From Pseudomonas paralcaligenes (GTDB lineage: Bacteria; Pseudomonadota; Gammaproteobacteria; Pseudomonadales; Pseudomonadaceae): a stretch of DNA of 64,000 bases. Each line of letters begins with the position of its first letter. Positions within the stretch are counted from its first letter, which is position 1. The stretch is taken from positions 1 through 64,000 of the forward strand of contig NZ_BPFX01000031.1 in the NCBI RefSeq assembly GCF_019655855.1, given 5' to 3'. The notes under the pieces were generated by a model. It was not told where the DNA came from, ran no database searches, and worked only from the letters and a program-made list of their open reading frames with translations. Shown here piece after piece: positions 38,821 through 49,219 of the stretch. Both the position numbers and the translations under genes were made by a program.

Positions 38821-38831
38821 GGAGAGCCGCC

Positions 38832-39032
38832 ATGCACAATCGCCTGAAGGAGCTGCGGGCCGAGCGCGGCTGGAGCCAGTCGGAGCTGGCCCAGCGGCTG
38901 GAGGTGTCGCGGCAGAGCGTCAACGCCATCGAGACCGGCAAGTACGACCCGAGCCTGCCGCTGGCCTTCCGCATCGGCCGGGTGTTCGGGTTGCCCATCG
39001 AGGCCATCTTCAGCGACGAGGTCACGAGCTAG
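38832..39032 (+). CDS. XRE-family helix-turn-helix regulator
   Basis: 66 residues, essentially a single HTH domain: [56 protein letters not shown]. The recognition helix is [12 protein letters not shown]. It is of the small YgzD/YozG-like type that typically lies beside a membrane protein and autoregulates. The reading frame ends 11 bp inside the convergent DUF748 gene. GGAGAG lies before the ATG. Confidence 0.88.
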   Translation: MHNRLKELRAERGWSQSELAQRLEVSRQSVNAIETGKYDPSLPLAFRIGRVFGLPIEAIFSDEVTS

Positions 39033-40095
39033 GCGGCGCGTTCTCGTAGCGTGCGTTGAAGGCCTGGATGAAGCCGTTGCGCAGGATCGAGAGGAAGGCC
39101 TGGAAGGGGCTGACGTTCTGGTCGCGGACGCTGCCGGACAGCTCCACCCGGGTGGCGAACTGGTTCTTCTGCTGGTTCTTCAGCACCGTTTCGCTGCCGC
39201 CGACCAGGGCTTCCCAGATCGAGCGGAAGAAGCCCTTGTCCTGGTCCTGCACGTCCTGCCGCCAGTTGAACACGTCGACGTCGCGCAGCAGCGGCTTGAT
39301 GTAGCCGTCGAGCTGGCCGTTCTCGGCGCTGGCCTCGATCACCACGTCGCCGTTGCCGGCGTTGAAGTCGAACTTGCCGTAGGCGGAGGAGAAGTCGTTG
39401 AGCCGGCGCAGCTCGATGTCGGTGGCGCGCACGCGGAATTCGAAGTCCTGGAAGTTCTCGAACGGGTCGAACACCGCCGTCGCCTCCAGCGGTGCGTGGT
39501 CGAGCAGCAGGGCCTTGCCCTCGAAGCGGGCCACCCGCTCGCCGCGTTCGTCGGCGACGTTGGTCAGGTTGTACAGGCTGGCGTTGACGTCGCTGGCGTA
39601 CATGTTCACCGGCGGATCCGAGGTGAAGTTGCGGAAGCTGATGCGGCCGTTCACCACGCGGATTTCGTCGAGGGTGATCGGCAGCAGCTTCTCCAGCTGC
39701 TCGCGCCAGTCCACCCCGGCACCGGTCTGGCTGTCGTCGCCGCTCTCGCCGCCGTCGACGAAGTTCAGCTGCGGACTCTCGAAGATCACCCGGGCCACCA
39801 CGCCGTGGTCGTACCAGAGCGCGTGCCAGCTCACCGACAGGTCGATGGAGGGCGCGTCGAGCAGCGGCACCGGCACGTCGCCGTCGGCCTTGGCGATCAC
39901 CAGGCCGTCGATGCGGTAGGCGCCGCGCCACCAGGCCAGGTCCACGTCGGCGATCTGCCCGCGGTACTCGCCCATGTCCGCCAGCTTGGCGTTGAGGTAG
40001 TCGCGGATGAAGATGGGCAGGGTCAGGTGCAGGATCAGCAGCACGGCGACCAGGCCGAGGACGATGTAGAGGGGCAGGCTGTAGCGGCGTTTCAT
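39022..40095 (-). CDS. DUF748 (AsmA-like) envelope protein
   Basis: 357 residues from ATG 40095 ([10 protein letters not shown]); an ATG three codons earlier (40104) is possible. An N-terminal membrane anchor ([21 protein letters not shown]) precedes a long beta-rich periplasmic part with [44 protein letters not shown] and [25 protein letters not shown]. This pattern fits DUF748 proteins, distant relatives of the AsmA/TamB group of envelope proteins. It is probably anchored in the inner membrane. It overlaps the tail of the XRE gene by 11 bp. Confidence 0.82.
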   Translation of the reverse strand: MKRRYSLPLYIVLGLVAVLLILHLTLPIFIRDYLNAKLADMGEYRGQIADVDLAWWRGAYRIDGLVIAKADGDVPVPLLDAPSIDLSVSWHALWYDHGVVARVIFESPQLNFVDGGESGDDSQTGAGVDWREQLEKLLPITLDEIRVVNGRISFRNFTSDPPVNMYASDVNASLYNLTNVADERGERVARFEGKALLLDHAPLEATAVFDPFENFQDFEFRVRATDIELRRLNDFSSAYGKFDFNAGNGDVVIEASAENGQLDGYIKPLLRDVDVFNWRQDVQDQDKGFFRSIWEALVGGSETVLKNQQKNQFATRVELSGSVRDQNVSPFQAFLSILRNGFIQAFNARYENAPPSS

Positions 40096-40227
40096 CGGTG
40101 GCATCCGTTGCAGCAGGTGTTTCCGGTGGACCGCCGAGCGAGACGCGGAGTTCGACCGGCGTGCGCTGGACGATCTCTCTTGCCAGGCTTAGGCTGTTTG
40201 CCCTCGGTTATCGAAAGGACAACGACC

Positions 40228-41202
<975 letters not shown>

Positions 41203-41221
41203 CGCCCTGACGCGCGGCGGC

Positions 41222-42883
41222 TCATATCCGGGTCGCCGCGTCGTTGTCGTAGCGGTTGGCGATGTAGCTCACGCCGTGGCGAATCAGCGGTGGCGCCTCG
41301 CCGCTGTGCAGCAGGCCGACCGCGTCGACGATCGCCTGGTCGGCCAGCGTCATGCGGTCGAGCATGCGCAGGTGCTGCAACCAACTCTCCACCACCAGCG
41401 TCTCCTGCCAGATTTCCTGATCGGCCGCATCGCGGAACAGCGACCAGCGCTGCGCCCCGTTGCGCAGGCGCAGCCGTCGCAGCTCCTGCATGGCGCGCAC
41501 GAAGTCGCGGGTGCGCTCGGCGGGGATGCGGTACTCGATGGTCACCAGCACCGCGCCCCGGTCCGGGTCGAAGGCGAAGGCCGGCATGCCGGGCAGGGGG
41601 CTCTGTGCGCGGCGCATGCTGCCCACCTCCAGTTCCGGCAGGCGCGAGTGGTAGAGCAGGAAGGCGCAGGCTACCATCAGGCAGCCCGCCACCAGCAGCG
41701 CGCCCTGCGGCCCCATGTTCTCGGCCAGGTGGCCCCAGAGGAACGAACCCAGCGCCAGGCCGCCATATAGCGCCGTCTGGTACAGCGCCAGGGCGCGAGC
41801 CTTGACCCAGTCCGGCACCAGTATCTGCACCGAGGCGTTGTAGGTGGCGACCGCGGCGATCCAGCAGGCGCCGCCGATCAGCAGGGCGGGGAAGATCAGC
41901 CACAGGTTGTCCAGCGCGCCGAGCGCCAGCATCACCAGGCCCATGGTGAAGCCCGCCAGGCTGATCAGCCGGCTGCGCCCCCAGGCCCGCGCGCCACGGT
42001 TGACCAGCAGGCTGCCGAGGATCGCCCCGACGCCGAGGGCGCCGAGCATGTAGCCGTACACCGTGGCGCCGCCGTCCGGGTTGCGGTGCGCCAGCACCGG
42101 TAGCAGCGCCCACACGGCGCTGGCGGAGAGGCCGAAGGAGAAGGAGCGCAGCATCACCAGGCGGGTGACGCTGGAGTGCTGGGTGAAGCGCAGCGCCGCC
42201 ACCACGCCCTGGGCCAGGTGCTCCGGCGGCAGGGTGCGCACCGGCACGGAGCGGCGCCAGGCCCAGATCGCCCAGATCAGGCCGACGTAGCACAGGCAGT
42301 TGAACAGGAAGATCCAGGGCGCCCCCACCAGGCTCAGCATCAGGCCGCCCAGGGCCGGGCCGGCGGCGCGGGCGACGTTGAAGTTGACGCTATTGAGCAG
42401 CACGGCGTTGCCGACCATGCCGCCCGGCACCTGCTCGCTCACCGCCGCCTGCCAGGCCGGCACGGTGATCGAGCCGCCGATGGAAATCCACAGGATCGAG
42501 ACGATCAGCAGGATCGGGTCGAGGTAGCCGAGGAAGGCGATCACGCTGAGGAAGATGGCGCCGCTCATCTCGAAGGCCAGGCCGGCGAGCATGATCTTGC
42601 GCCGGTCGTGGTTGTCGGCCATCACCCCGGAGACGATCGACAGCAGCACCAGGGGCAGAGTGGCGGCGACCTGGATCATCGCCACCAGCAGCGGGCCGGC
42701 GTGAGCCTCGGTGACCACCCAGGCGGCGGCCACCGACTGCGCCCAGGTGCCCAGGTTGGCGAACAGGTTGGCGATCCAGATGATGCGGAAGGCGCGGATC
42801 GTGAAGGGGCTGAGCAGGTGGTGGTGCTTGTCTGCCTCGGGCTCCCGAGGCAGGTCGTTCTTCGGCGAGACGGACTGCAGCAT
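41222..42883 (-). CDS. MFS exporter with C-terminal ABM-like domain
   Basis: 553 residues. The first 400 residues form an MFS transporter of the enterobactin-exporter-like class: PFTIRAFRIIWIANLFANLGTWAQSVAAAW, then VMADNHDRRKIML and ARAAGPALGGLML. After the last span about 110 residues form a soluble domain (AVLVTIEYRIPAERTRDFVRAMQELRRLRLRNGAQRW, EIWQETLVVESWLQHLRMLDRMT) like antibiotic biosynthesis monooxygenase folds, a known fusion in this MFS subgroup. The start has AAGGA upstream. It converges with cysK, 19 bp away. Confidence 0.87.
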   Translation of the reverse strand: MLQSVSPKNDLPREPEADKHHHLLSPFTIRAFRIIWIANLFANLGTWAQSVAAAWVVTEAHAGPLLVAMIQVAATLPLVLLSIVSGVMADNHDRRKIMLAGLAFEMSGAIFLSVIAFLGYLDPILLIVSILWISIGGSITVPAWQAAVSEQVPGGMVGNAVLLNSVNFNVARAAGPALGGLMLSLVGAPWIFLFNCLCYVGLIWAIWAWRRSVPVRTLPPEHLAQGVVAALRFTQHSSVTRLVMLRSFSFGLSASAVWALLPVLAHRNPDGGATVYGYMLGALGVGAILGSLLVNRGARAWGRSRLISLAGFTMGLVMLALGALDNLWLIFPALLIGGACWIAAVATYNASVQILVPDWVKARALALYQTALYGGLALGSFLWGHLAENMGPQGALLVAGCLMVACAFLLYHSRLPELEVGSMRRAQSPLPGMPAFAFDPDRGAVLVTIEYRIPAERTRDFVRAMQELRRLRLRNGAQRWSLFRDAADQEIWQETLVVESWLQHLRMLDRMTLADQAIVDAVGLLHSGEAPPLIRHGVSYIANRYDNDAATRI

Positions 42884-42957
42884 GCGAGTTTCCTTGCGTG
42901 GCCGGCCGCCGCCCGGGCGGCCCTGCATCGTCTCTGAGTGTAGAAGCCCGCCCGGGT

Positions 42958-43860
42958 TCAGGCCCGCGCCGCCACGCTGGCGCGCTCCGGGCGCACCACC
43001 AGCCACAGGGCCACGCCGATCAGCGCGCAGCCCGGCAGGTAGGCCCAGCTCAGCGGCTCGCCGAGCAGCAGGGCGCCCCAGAGCACGCCGAACGGCGGGA
43101 TCAGGAAGGTGGTGGTGGATGCCTTGATTGGCCCGACGTCGGCCAGCAGGCGGAAATACAGGACATAGGCGAAAGCGGTGCAGACCAGCCCCAACGCGGC
43201 CAGCGACAGCCATACCTCGGGCCCGCCCCAACTGGCCGGCGGTTGCCAGGCCAGGCTGCCGGCGAACAGCGGCAGCTGGAACAGGCTCGCGCCGAGCAGG
43301 CTGGCGAAGGCGGTGAGGCGGTTGTCCAGGCCGCCCTGCTGGCCGATCCAGCTGCGGGTGAGGAAGCCGGCGAAGCCGTAGCAGGTGGTGGCCACCAGGC
43401 ACGCGGCGGCGCCCAGCAGCAGCGGCAGGTCGAAGGCCACCGGGCCGGTGCGGGTCAGCACCGCCACGCCGAACAGGCCGAGAGCGACGCCGGCAGCCTT
43501 GCTCGTGGTCATCGTCTCGCTGAAGAACAGCGCGCCGATCAGCACGCCCATCAGCGGCGTGGTGGCATTGAAGATCGAGGAATAGCCGGCCGGCAGCACC
43601 AGCGCCGCCAGGCAGTACATCACCGAGGGCAGGCCGGCGTTGATCACCCCCAGGGCCAGGCAGGCGCGGAACTTGCCGCGGAAGTCCCACGCCGGGCGCA
43701 GCACCAGCAGGATCGCCAGCAGCCCCAGCGCGCCGAGGCTGGCGCGGAAAAAGGCGGTGGGCAGGCTGCCCAGCACCGGCACGGCGATGCGCATGAACAG
43801 GAAGCTGGCGCCCCAGATGGCGGCGAGCAGCAGCAGGCGGAACAGGTCGGCGGGTCGCAT
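42958..43860 (-). CDS. EamA-family (DMT) transporter
   Basis: 300 residues with ten predicted spans in two EamA repeats. The first starts LFRLLLLAAIWGASFLFMRIAVPVLGSLPTAFFRA. The second contains VCTAFAYVLYFRLLADVGPIKASTTTFLIPPFGVLWGALLLGEPLSW, the usual RhaT/EamA pattern. It probably exports a metabolite across the inner membrane, with unknown substrate. It lies about 75 bp upstream of the MFS gene and divergent from the CoA-transferase. Confidence 0.88.
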   Translation of the reverse strand: MRPADLFRLLLLAAIWGASFLFMRIAVPVLGSLPTAFFRASLGALGLLAILLVLRPAWDFRGKFRACLALGVINAGLPSVMYCLAALVLPAGYSSIFNATTPLMGVLIGALFFSETMTTSKAAGVALGLFGVAVLTRTGPVAFDLPLLLGAAACLVATTCYGFAGFLTRSWIGQQGGLDNRLTAFASLLGASLFQLPLFAGSLAWQPPASWGGPEVWLSLAALGLVCTAFAYVLYFRLLADVGPIKASTTTFLIPPFGVLWGALLLGEPLSWAYLPGCALIGVALWLVVRPERASVAARA

Positions 43861-44084
43861 CGTGGGCTCCTGGCGGGAGCGCCCAGATTACGCGGCTCCC
43901 CGCCGCACGCAATCCGCAGCTGACTTTCAAATCGCCGGTACAGTGGTCGCTGGGGTCAATCGCGCCGAGCGCCTGGGTCATTGAGGCACGGTGAGGGCTG
44001 GCCTAACCTGCGGCGACACCCTTCGCGAATGCCCGCTGCGTCTCCAGCGCCGGGCGTGTCATCACCGGATCGGGAACGCCGAAC

Positions 44085-45260
44085 ATGAAAGGCCCGCTGT
44101 CTTCGCTGAAAGTCCTCGATTTCTCCACCCTGCTGCCGGGGCCGTTCGCCTCGCTGCTGCTGGCGGACATGGGCGCCGAGGTGCTGCGCATCGAGTCGCC
44201 CAGCCGTACCGACCTGGTGCGGGTGCTGCCGCCCCACGTCGATGGCGTGTCCACCAGCCACGCCTACCTCAACCGCAACAAGCGTTGCCTGGCCCTGGAC
44301 CTGAAGCAGCCCGAGGCGCTGGAGGTGGTGCGCCGTCTGGTGCGCGAGTACGACATCGTGCTGGAGCAGTTCCGCCCGGGGGTGATGGACAAGCTGGGCC
44401 TCGGCTACGAGGCGCTGAAGGCAATCAATCCAGGGCTGATCTACGTTTCCATCACCGGCTACGGCCAGACGGGCCCCTACAAGGACCGCGCCGGCCACGA
44501 CCTCAACTACCTGGCCCTGAGCGGCCTGGCCAGCTACACCGGGCGCCGCGACAGCGGCCCGCTGCCCCTCGGTGTGCAGGTGGCGGACATCGCCGGCGGC
44601 TCGCTGCACGGGGTGATCGGCCTGCTCGCGGCGGTGATCGCCCGCCAGGGCAGTGGCCAGGGCCAGCGCGTTGACATCAGCATGACCGACTGCGCCTTCA
44701 GCCTGCACGCCATGGCCGGCGCCGGCTTCCTCGCCGGCGGGGTGGAGCCGGCGATGGAGAACCAGGTGCTCAACGGCGGCAGCTTCTACGACTACTACCG
44801 CACCCGCGACGGCCGCTGGCTGTCGGTGGGCAGCCTGGAGCCGCAGTTCATGCAGCGCTTCTGCGCCACCCTCGGTCGCCCGGAACTGGCCGCCCTGGGG
44901 CTGTCGGCGAAGGATCAGGACAGGCTCAAGCGCGAGATCGCCATCGAGGTGGAGAAGCACGACCTGGCCGAGTGGCAACAGCGCTTCGCCGAGGTGGACG
45001 CCTGTGTCGAGCCGGTGCTGAGTCTGGCCGAGGCAGTGGAGCATCCCCAGCTCGCGGTGCGCGGCGTGGTCACCGAGGTGCCACGCGAGGGCCGGCCAGC
45101 GCAGCGGCAGATCGCCTGCCCGATCCGTTTCTCCGAGGGCCTGGAGCCGCCCCGCCACATCGGCGCGGCGGTCGGCGCGCACAACGACGAGGTGCTGCGC
45201 GAACTGGGCTACGACGAGGAAGAGATCGCCCGGCTCAAGGCCGGCAAGGTGCTCGGGTAG
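44085..45260 (+). CDS. CaiB/BaiF-family CoA-transferase
   Basis: 391 residues. Class III CoA-transferases move CoA between carboxylic acids through an aspartyl-CoA thioester. The catalytic Asp139 lies in KDRAGHDLNYLALSG. Other marks are VLDFSTLLPGPFASLLLADMGAEVLRIE and NRNKRCLALDLK near the N-terminus, VQVADIAGGSLHGVIGLLAAVIAR, and YRTRDGRWLSVGSLEPQFMQRF. It is close to alpha-methylacyl-CoA racemase in type, so an epimerase role is possible. Confidence 0.9.
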   Translation: MKGPLSSLKVLDFSTLLPGPFASLLLADMGAEVLRIESPSRTDLVRVLPPHVDGVSTSHAYLNRNKRCLALDLKQPEALEVVRRLVREYDIVLEQFRPGVMDKLGLGYEALKAINPGLIYVSITGYGQTGPYKDRAGHDLNYLALSGLASYTGRRDSGPLPLGVQVADIAGGSLHGVIGLLAAVIARQGSGQGQRVDISMTDCAFSLHAMAGAGFLAGGVEPAMENQVLNGGSFYDYYRTRDGRWLSVGSLEPQFMQRFCATLGRPELAALGLSAKDQDRLKREIAIEVEKHDLAEWQQRFAEVDACVEPVLSLAEAVEHPQLAVRGVVTEVPREGRPAQRQIACPIRFSEGLEPPRHIGAAVGAHNDEVLRELGYDEEEIARLKAGKVLG

Positions 45261-45273
45261 GGAGGCGGGACTC

Positions 45274-45332
45274 GTAGGGCGGGTGGAACCCGCGACCAGG
45301 CCAGCGCCATGCGCGGGTTTCACCCGCCCTAC
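45274..45332. repeat. GTAGGGCGGGTGGAACCCGCG palindrome between convergent genes
   Basis: GTAGGGCGGGTGGAACCCGCG at 45274-45294 is mirrored by CGCGGGTTTCACCCGCCCTAC at 45312-45332. Its position between convergent genes suggests it may serve as a bidirectional transcript end. It is the same family as 35080 and 49168. Confidence 0.75.
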
Positions 45333-45334
45333 GG

Positions 45335-45829
45335 CTATTCGATCCGCTGCTCGCCGCTGAACACCAGGGTCGCCCGGCAGCGCCGGCAGAAGTAGCGACG
45401 GCCCTTGCGCACTAGGTTGTGGCGCTGGGTGGAGAAGGGAAACTCGCCGTCCGGGCACTGGCACAGGTAGAGATAGCGGGTGACCTTGCGCCGACCCACG
45501 TCGTAGGTGTGGCAACGCTCCGGTGGCAGCTCGTAGACGCCGCGCATGATCAGCTGCCATTCCTCGCCGTGGGGCTGGATGCGCGCGCCGAACATCTGGT
45601 GCGCCACCAGATGGGCTACTTCGTGGGCCACGGTCTGTTTCAGGAAATGCTCGCGGTTCTCCGCGTACAGCTTCGGATTGAAACGCAGCAGGTTGTCGTG
45701 GAGGTGGGCGACGCCGGCCTTCTGGCCGCGCAGCCGGAAGCTGACCTCGGGGCGGGGGAAGGCACGTTTGAAGAAGTCCTCGGCCAGCTGGTAGCAGGCT
45801 TCGACGCGGGCATGGAGCAGTTCGGGCAT
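45335..45829 (-). CDS. SprT-family zinc metalloprotease-like protein
   Basis: 164 residues. The active-site motif HEVAH is at 69-73, within FLKQTVAHEVAHLVAHQMFG. A C-terminal zinc-ribbon follows (YLCQCPDGEF and RYFCRRCRATL). This is the SprT-like layout of the SPRTN/Spartan relatives, cytoplasmic proteins related to proteases of DNA-protein crosslinks. The bacterial function is not well defined. Confidence 0.9.
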   Translation of the reverse strand: MPELLHARVEACYQLAEDFFKRAFPRPEVSFRLRGQKAGVAHLHDNLLRFNPKLYAENREHFLKQTVAHEVAHLVAHQMFGARIQPHGEEWQLIMRGVYELPPERCHTYDVGRRKVTRYLYLCQCPDGEFPFSTQRHNLVRKGRRYFCRRCRATLVFSGEQRIE

Positions 45830-45880
45830 GGGGCGATTATGCCGTATCGCCCCATGCCGCCCAACCCGCCGCCGGTCGTG

Positions 45881-46552
45881 TCAGTCCCGGCCGTGCTGCT
45901 GCTCGTGGACCGACGGACGCTCTTCCACGGTCGGGTAAGTCTGGTCCGCCGCGGTGCGCTCGTAGACCGGGTTGGTGTAGTAGTGCCAGTGCAGGATGGC
46001 CGAGACCAGCAGGGTCACCACCGCCAGCACGGCCACCGCCCACACCGCCCCGGCGTAGACGATGCCCTGCTGCTGGCGGATGCGCATGAAGGTGGGCAGG
46101 CCGACGAACAGCAGGAAGGTCGAATAGGCGCAGGCCAGGCCCAGGGCGATCACCGCCAGCCAGCGGCTCGGGTAGACCGCCGCCAGGCCGGCGAGGAAGA
46201 ACGGCGTGGCAGTGTAGGCGGCGAAGCCGATGCACTGGTTGAGCGTCGGCCGGGTGTCGAAGGTGCGCGACATCCAGCGCACGAAGCCGCCCATGATCAG
46301 GGTGCCGAACAGTGCGGTGAAGTAGACGCTGACGGACAGCAGCAGGGCGCTGCGCTCGTCCAGCCGCACCCGCTCGTCGCCGGCCAGGCTCCAGCCCATT
46401 TCGGTGGTGCCGATGAACAGGCTGACGGCGGGGATCAGGGCGAGCAGCAGCAGGTGGCCGAGGTAGTGGCTGCTGTGTCGTTCCTCTTCCTGGCGGATCT
46501 CGCGCCAGGCGGCGTCCGGGTGGGTGAACAGGGTGACGAAATGCGGAGTCAT
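45881..46552 (-). CDS. Yip1-family membrane protein, paralogue 1
   Basis: 223 residues. The N-terminal VTLFTHPDAAWREIRQEEERHSSHYLGHLLLLALIPAVSLFIGTTEMGWSL matches its neighbour's start. Five or so spans follow, with GFVRWMSRTFDTRPTLNQCIGFAAYTATPFFLAGLAAVYP. An acidic C-terminal tail ends it. It is a Yip1-domain inner-membrane protein of unknown function. GAAGGGAG precedes the ATG. Confidence 0.8.
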   Translation of the reverse strand: MTPHFVTLFTHPDAAWREIRQEEERHSSHYLGHLLLLALIPAVSLFIGTTEMGWSLAGDERVRLDERSALLLSVSVYFTALFGTLIMGGFVRWMSRTFDTRPTLNQCIGFAAYTATPFFLAGLAAVYPSRWLAVIALGLACAYSTFLLFVGLPTFMRIRQQQGIVYAGAVWAVAVLAVVTLLVSAILHWHYYTNPVYERTAADQTYPTVEERPSVHEQQHGRD

Positions 46553-46636
46553 GGTCGGTGCTCCCTTCTGGGCTACTCAATGCCTTAGAGCCTCGCCATG
46601 GCCGTTGGGGTTCAACTTTCCTGCGCGCATGAAAAA

Positions 46637-46770
46637 GGCTATGTCCCCGTGAGTTGTTGCACGCCTTGTGGGAGCGGATTTATCCGCGAATTTCGCGGCC
46701 AATCGGAATGCCGCCCAGACACTCCCACAAGAGTAGAATTGCGCCGCCAACACGTAACGGGTACATGGCC
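46637..46770. repeat. Small element with GGCYATGTMCCCGT inverted ends (unit 4)
   Basis: Begins GGCTATGTCCCCGT and ends ACGGGTACATGGCC. The interior REP reads GTGGGAGCGGATTTATCCGCG then CCAATCGGAATGCCGCCCAG, matching units at 16103 (opposite orientation), 34863 and 60804. A 12-bp direct repeat, CATGAAAAAGGC, lies at both edges (46628-46639 and 46770-46781). Confidence 0.7.
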
Positions 46771-46772
46771 AT

Positions 46773-46797
46773 GAAAAAGGCCGCCCGTGGGCGGCCT
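46773..46797 (-). terminator. Intrinsic terminator of the second Yip1 gene
   Basis: AGGCCGCCC-GT-GGGCGGCCT is a 9-bp stem that, read on the minus strand, is followed by TTTTT. It lies 19 bp after the stop codon. Confidence 0.9.
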
Positions 46798-46815
46798 CGT
46801 TCGAACGGTCGTCGA

Positions 46816-47415
46816 TTAGTTGATGTAGACGGGGCCCACGCCGAAGCCCCAGAGGATGACCGAGCAGGCGATCATCGCCACCAGCACCACCAGGCCCACC
46901 GCCAGGACGGAGCTGGAGAACATGAAGCCCTCGTCCTGGGGGATGCCCATGAAGGTCGGGATGCCGGAGTAGAGCAGGTAGACCGTGTAGCAGACCGCTA
47001 TCGTGCCGATCAGCATGCCCAGCCACAGGCTCGGGTACAGCGCGGCGACGCCGCCGATGAACAGCGGAGTGGCGGTGTAGGCGGCGAACACGACGCACTG
47101 GGTGAACGTGGGAGTGGCGTCGTAGGTGCGTGCCATCCAGTGGATGAAGGCGCCCATCACGGCGACGCCGACGAGCATGGCGAGGTAGGACATCACGGTC
47201 ATCTGCAGGGCGCTGGTGGCCGTCAGCTTGACCGCCTCGCCGCTGCCGATGCGCCAGCCGACCTCCGTGGTACCGAAATAGGCGCAGAGCGCGGGTATGG
47301 CAGCGAGAATCAGAACATGGGTCAGGTACATGTGGCTGATGCTTTCTTCCTCGCCACGGATTTCCTGCCACTCCTGGTCGGGATGGGTGAAGAGCCCCCA
47401 AACATGGTGGATCAT
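46816..47415 (-). CDS. Yip1-family membrane protein, paralogue 2
   Basis: 199 residues from the ATG at 47415, which has GAGGAGGT 7 bp upstream, the strongest ribosome-binding site of the pair. It is clearly paralogous to 45881-46552: MIHHVWGLFTHPDQEWQEIRGEEESISHMYLTHVLILAAIPALCAYFGTTEVGW, and then MARTYDATPTFTQCVVFAAYTATPLFIGGVAALYPSLW. About five spans are predicted. A terminator separates it from the first paralogue, so the two are probably transcribed separately. Confidence 0.82.
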   Translation of the reverse strand: MIHHVWGLFTHPDQEWQEIRGEEESISHMYLTHVLILAAIPALCAYFGTTEVGWRIGSGEAVKLTATSALQMTVMSYLAMLVGVAVMGAFIHWMARTYDATPTFTQCVVFAAYTATPLFIGGVAALYPSLWLGMLIGTIAVCYTVYLLYSGIPTFMGIPQDEGFMFSSSVLAVGLVVLVAMIACSVILWGFGVGPVYIN

Positions 47416-47581
47416 GCAGACACCTCCTCTTTTTATTGTCGATCGCACTGGGCGTAGGGCCCGGTGCGCATGGCCAGCGGCACCGGGTGCAGGCCGATTC
47501 GGCTGCGACCGTATGCCGCAGTATAGGGGAAGGCTGGAGGCCGCATGAACCGTGGCTTTAGAGCGAATCGCTCTCTCGGGT

Positions 47582-48175
47582 TCAGCCGTAATAGCGTTGC
47601 AGTATTTCCATCGCCAGGTTGATCGACTGAAGGCGTCCGGTGCTGCCGCCCCGGTCGGGGTGGTGCAGGCTCACCAGCTGGCGGTAGCGCTGCTTGATCA
47701 CGGCGAGATCGAGCGGCTGGTCGACGTCCAGCTCGAACAGCTCCAGCGCCGCACGCTTCTCGTCGCCGCCCTGCATGCGCGTCCAGAAGCTGGACAGCAG
47801 CTTCTCCACGTCGCGCTCGGTGGTGTCGCGCAGGTGCTGCATATCGAGGTAGTAGTCGCGCAGCGGGTCGTGCCGGGCCAGCTCCGCGCTGCCCGGCTGC
47901 CAGGGCTGCAGCTGCACGCACAGCGGGCCGATCTCCAGGTGCGCCTCCTGGCGGCCCCAGAGGCGCTCGCGCAGCAGGTACAGGGCGTTGAACAGCAAGA
48001 AGTGGATGCGGAACAGCACCAGCTTGTCGGCCAGGCCGAGGTTGGGGATGTGGGTGGAATGGCGGGCCTTGAGCTGCTGGATCAGCTGGAACTCGCTGAC
48101 GCCGGCGGGCGCGTCGCGCAGCAGTTCGTGCAACTGGTCGGGCAGGTCGAGGGCGGGATCGAGGTCGTTGTTCAT
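47582..48175 (-). CDS. DnaJ-related protein with C-terminal J domain
   Basis: 197 residues. The N-terminal part (LDPALDLPDQLHELLRDAPAGVSEFQLIQQLKARHSTHIPNLGLADKLVLFRIHFLLFNALYLLRERLW) matches the DnaJ-related N-terminal domain. The last 60 residues are a J domain with the HPD motif in YRQLVSLHHPDRGGS. It should recruit DnaK, but its client is unknown. It is divergent from ttcA, as in other Pseudomonas. Confidence 0.85.
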   Translation of the reverse strand: MNNDLDPALDLPDQLHELLRDAPAGVSEFQLIQQLKARHSTHIPNLGLADKLVLFRIHFLLFNALYLLRERLWGRQEAHLEIGPLCVQLQPWQPGSAELARHDPLRDYYLDMQHLRDTTERDVEKLLSSFWTRMQGGDEKRAALELFELDVDQPLDLAVIKQRYRQLVSLHHPDRGGSTGRLQSINLAMEILQRYYG

Positions 48176-48262
48176 CGGCCGAGCCTAACACGGGCTGCCG
48201 TCGGCGGCCTTTGTGCGTAAAATGGCCAGCTTTTCGCCTTCGTCCCCGGATTCGCCAGCACC

Positions 48263-49090
48263 ATGCCCAGCACCCTCTCGGTCAACCAGAACAAACTGCA
48301 GAAGCGCCTGCGCCGCCAGGTCGGCGAGGCCATCGCCGACTTCAACATGATCGAGGACGGCGACAAGGTGATGGTCTGCCTGTCCGGTGGCAAGGACAGC
48401 TACACCCTGCTCGACATCCTGCTGTACCTGCAGAAGGTGGCGCCGATCCGGTTCGAGATCGTCGCGGTGAACATGGATCAGAAGCAGCCCGGCTTTCCCG
48501 AGCACGTGCTGCCGGCCTACCTGAAATCCATAGGCGTGCAGTACCACATCATCGAGAAGGACACCTACTCGGTGGTGAAGGAGAAGATCCCGGAAGGCAA
48601 GACCACCTGCTCGCTGTGCTCGCGCCTGCGCCGCGGCACCCTGTACACCTACGCCGACGAGATCGGCGCGACCAAGATGGCTCTCGGTCACCACCGCGAC
48701 GACATCCTCGAGACCTTCTTCCTCAACATGTTCTACGGCGGCACGCTCAAGGCCATGCCGCCCAAGCTGCTGTCCGACGACGGCCGCAACGTGGTGATCC
48801 GCCCGCTGGCCTACTGCAACGAGAGGGACATCGAGGCCTACTCGGTGCTCAAGGAGTTCCCGATCATCCCGTGCAATCTGTGCGGCTCCCAGGAGAACCT
48901 GCAGCGCCAGGTGGTCAAGGAAATGCTCAACGAGTGGGAACGCAAGAGCCCGGGCCGCACCGAGATCATGTTCCGCGCCCTGCAGAACGTGGTGCCCTCG
49001 CAGCTGGCCGACCGCAACCTGTTCGACTTCCAGAGCCTGAAGATCGACGACAGCGCCACGCCGCGCTTCCTCGATGTGATGAATCTCTGA
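48263..49090 (+). CDS. ttcA: tRNA 2-thiocytidine biosynthesis protein TtcA
   Basis: 275 residues. It thiolates cytidine 32 of certain tRNAs. The PP-loop SGGKDS is at 41-46. The cluster cysteines are Cys116 and Cys119 (TTCSLC) and Cys204 (IIPCNLC), the three conserved positions of TtcA. The start [34 protein letters not shown] is typical. Confidence 0.96.
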   Translation: MPSTLSVNQNKLQKRLRRQVGEAIADFNMIEDGDKVMVCLSGGKDSYTLLDILLYLQKVAPIRFEIVAVNMDQKQPGFPEHVLPAYLKSIGVQYHIIEKDTYSVVKEKIPEGKTTCSLCSRLRRGTLYTYADEIGATKMALGHHRDDILETFFLNMFYGGTLKAMPPKLLSDDGRNVVIRPLAYCNERDIEAYSVLKEFPIIPCNLCGSQENLQRQVVKEMLNEWERKSPGRTEIMFRALQNVVPSQLADRNLFDFQSLKIDDSATPRFLDVMNL

Positions 49091-49097
49091 TCCCCCC

Positions 49098-49219
49098 CGG
49101 TGCGCACGGCGCACCGTACATACGCATCCGTAGGGTGCGCCATGCGCACCGTCCCGGAAGATCCAACGTAGGGCGGGTGAAACCCGCGTGACGGCTGGCG
49201 CGGGTTGCACCCGCCCTAC
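49098..49219. repeat. Two palindromes between ttcA and the cob operon
   Basis: GGTGCGCACGGCGCACC near 49098 is mirrored by GTAGGGTGCGCCATGCGCACC ending at about 49150. GTAGGGCGGGTGAAACCCGCG at 49168 is mirrored by GCGGGTTGCACCCGCCCTAC ending at 49219. The latter overlaps the last codons of the minus-strand gene and forms its TAG stop (49216-49218). Confidence 0.75.

Noticed and set aside
43956..45560. 534-codon minus-strand open frame opposite the CoA-transferase gene
   Set aside because: It is an antisense shadow of a well-supported gene in a GC-rich sequence, with low-complexity translation and no domain. Many similar shadows in the window were dropped for the same reason.
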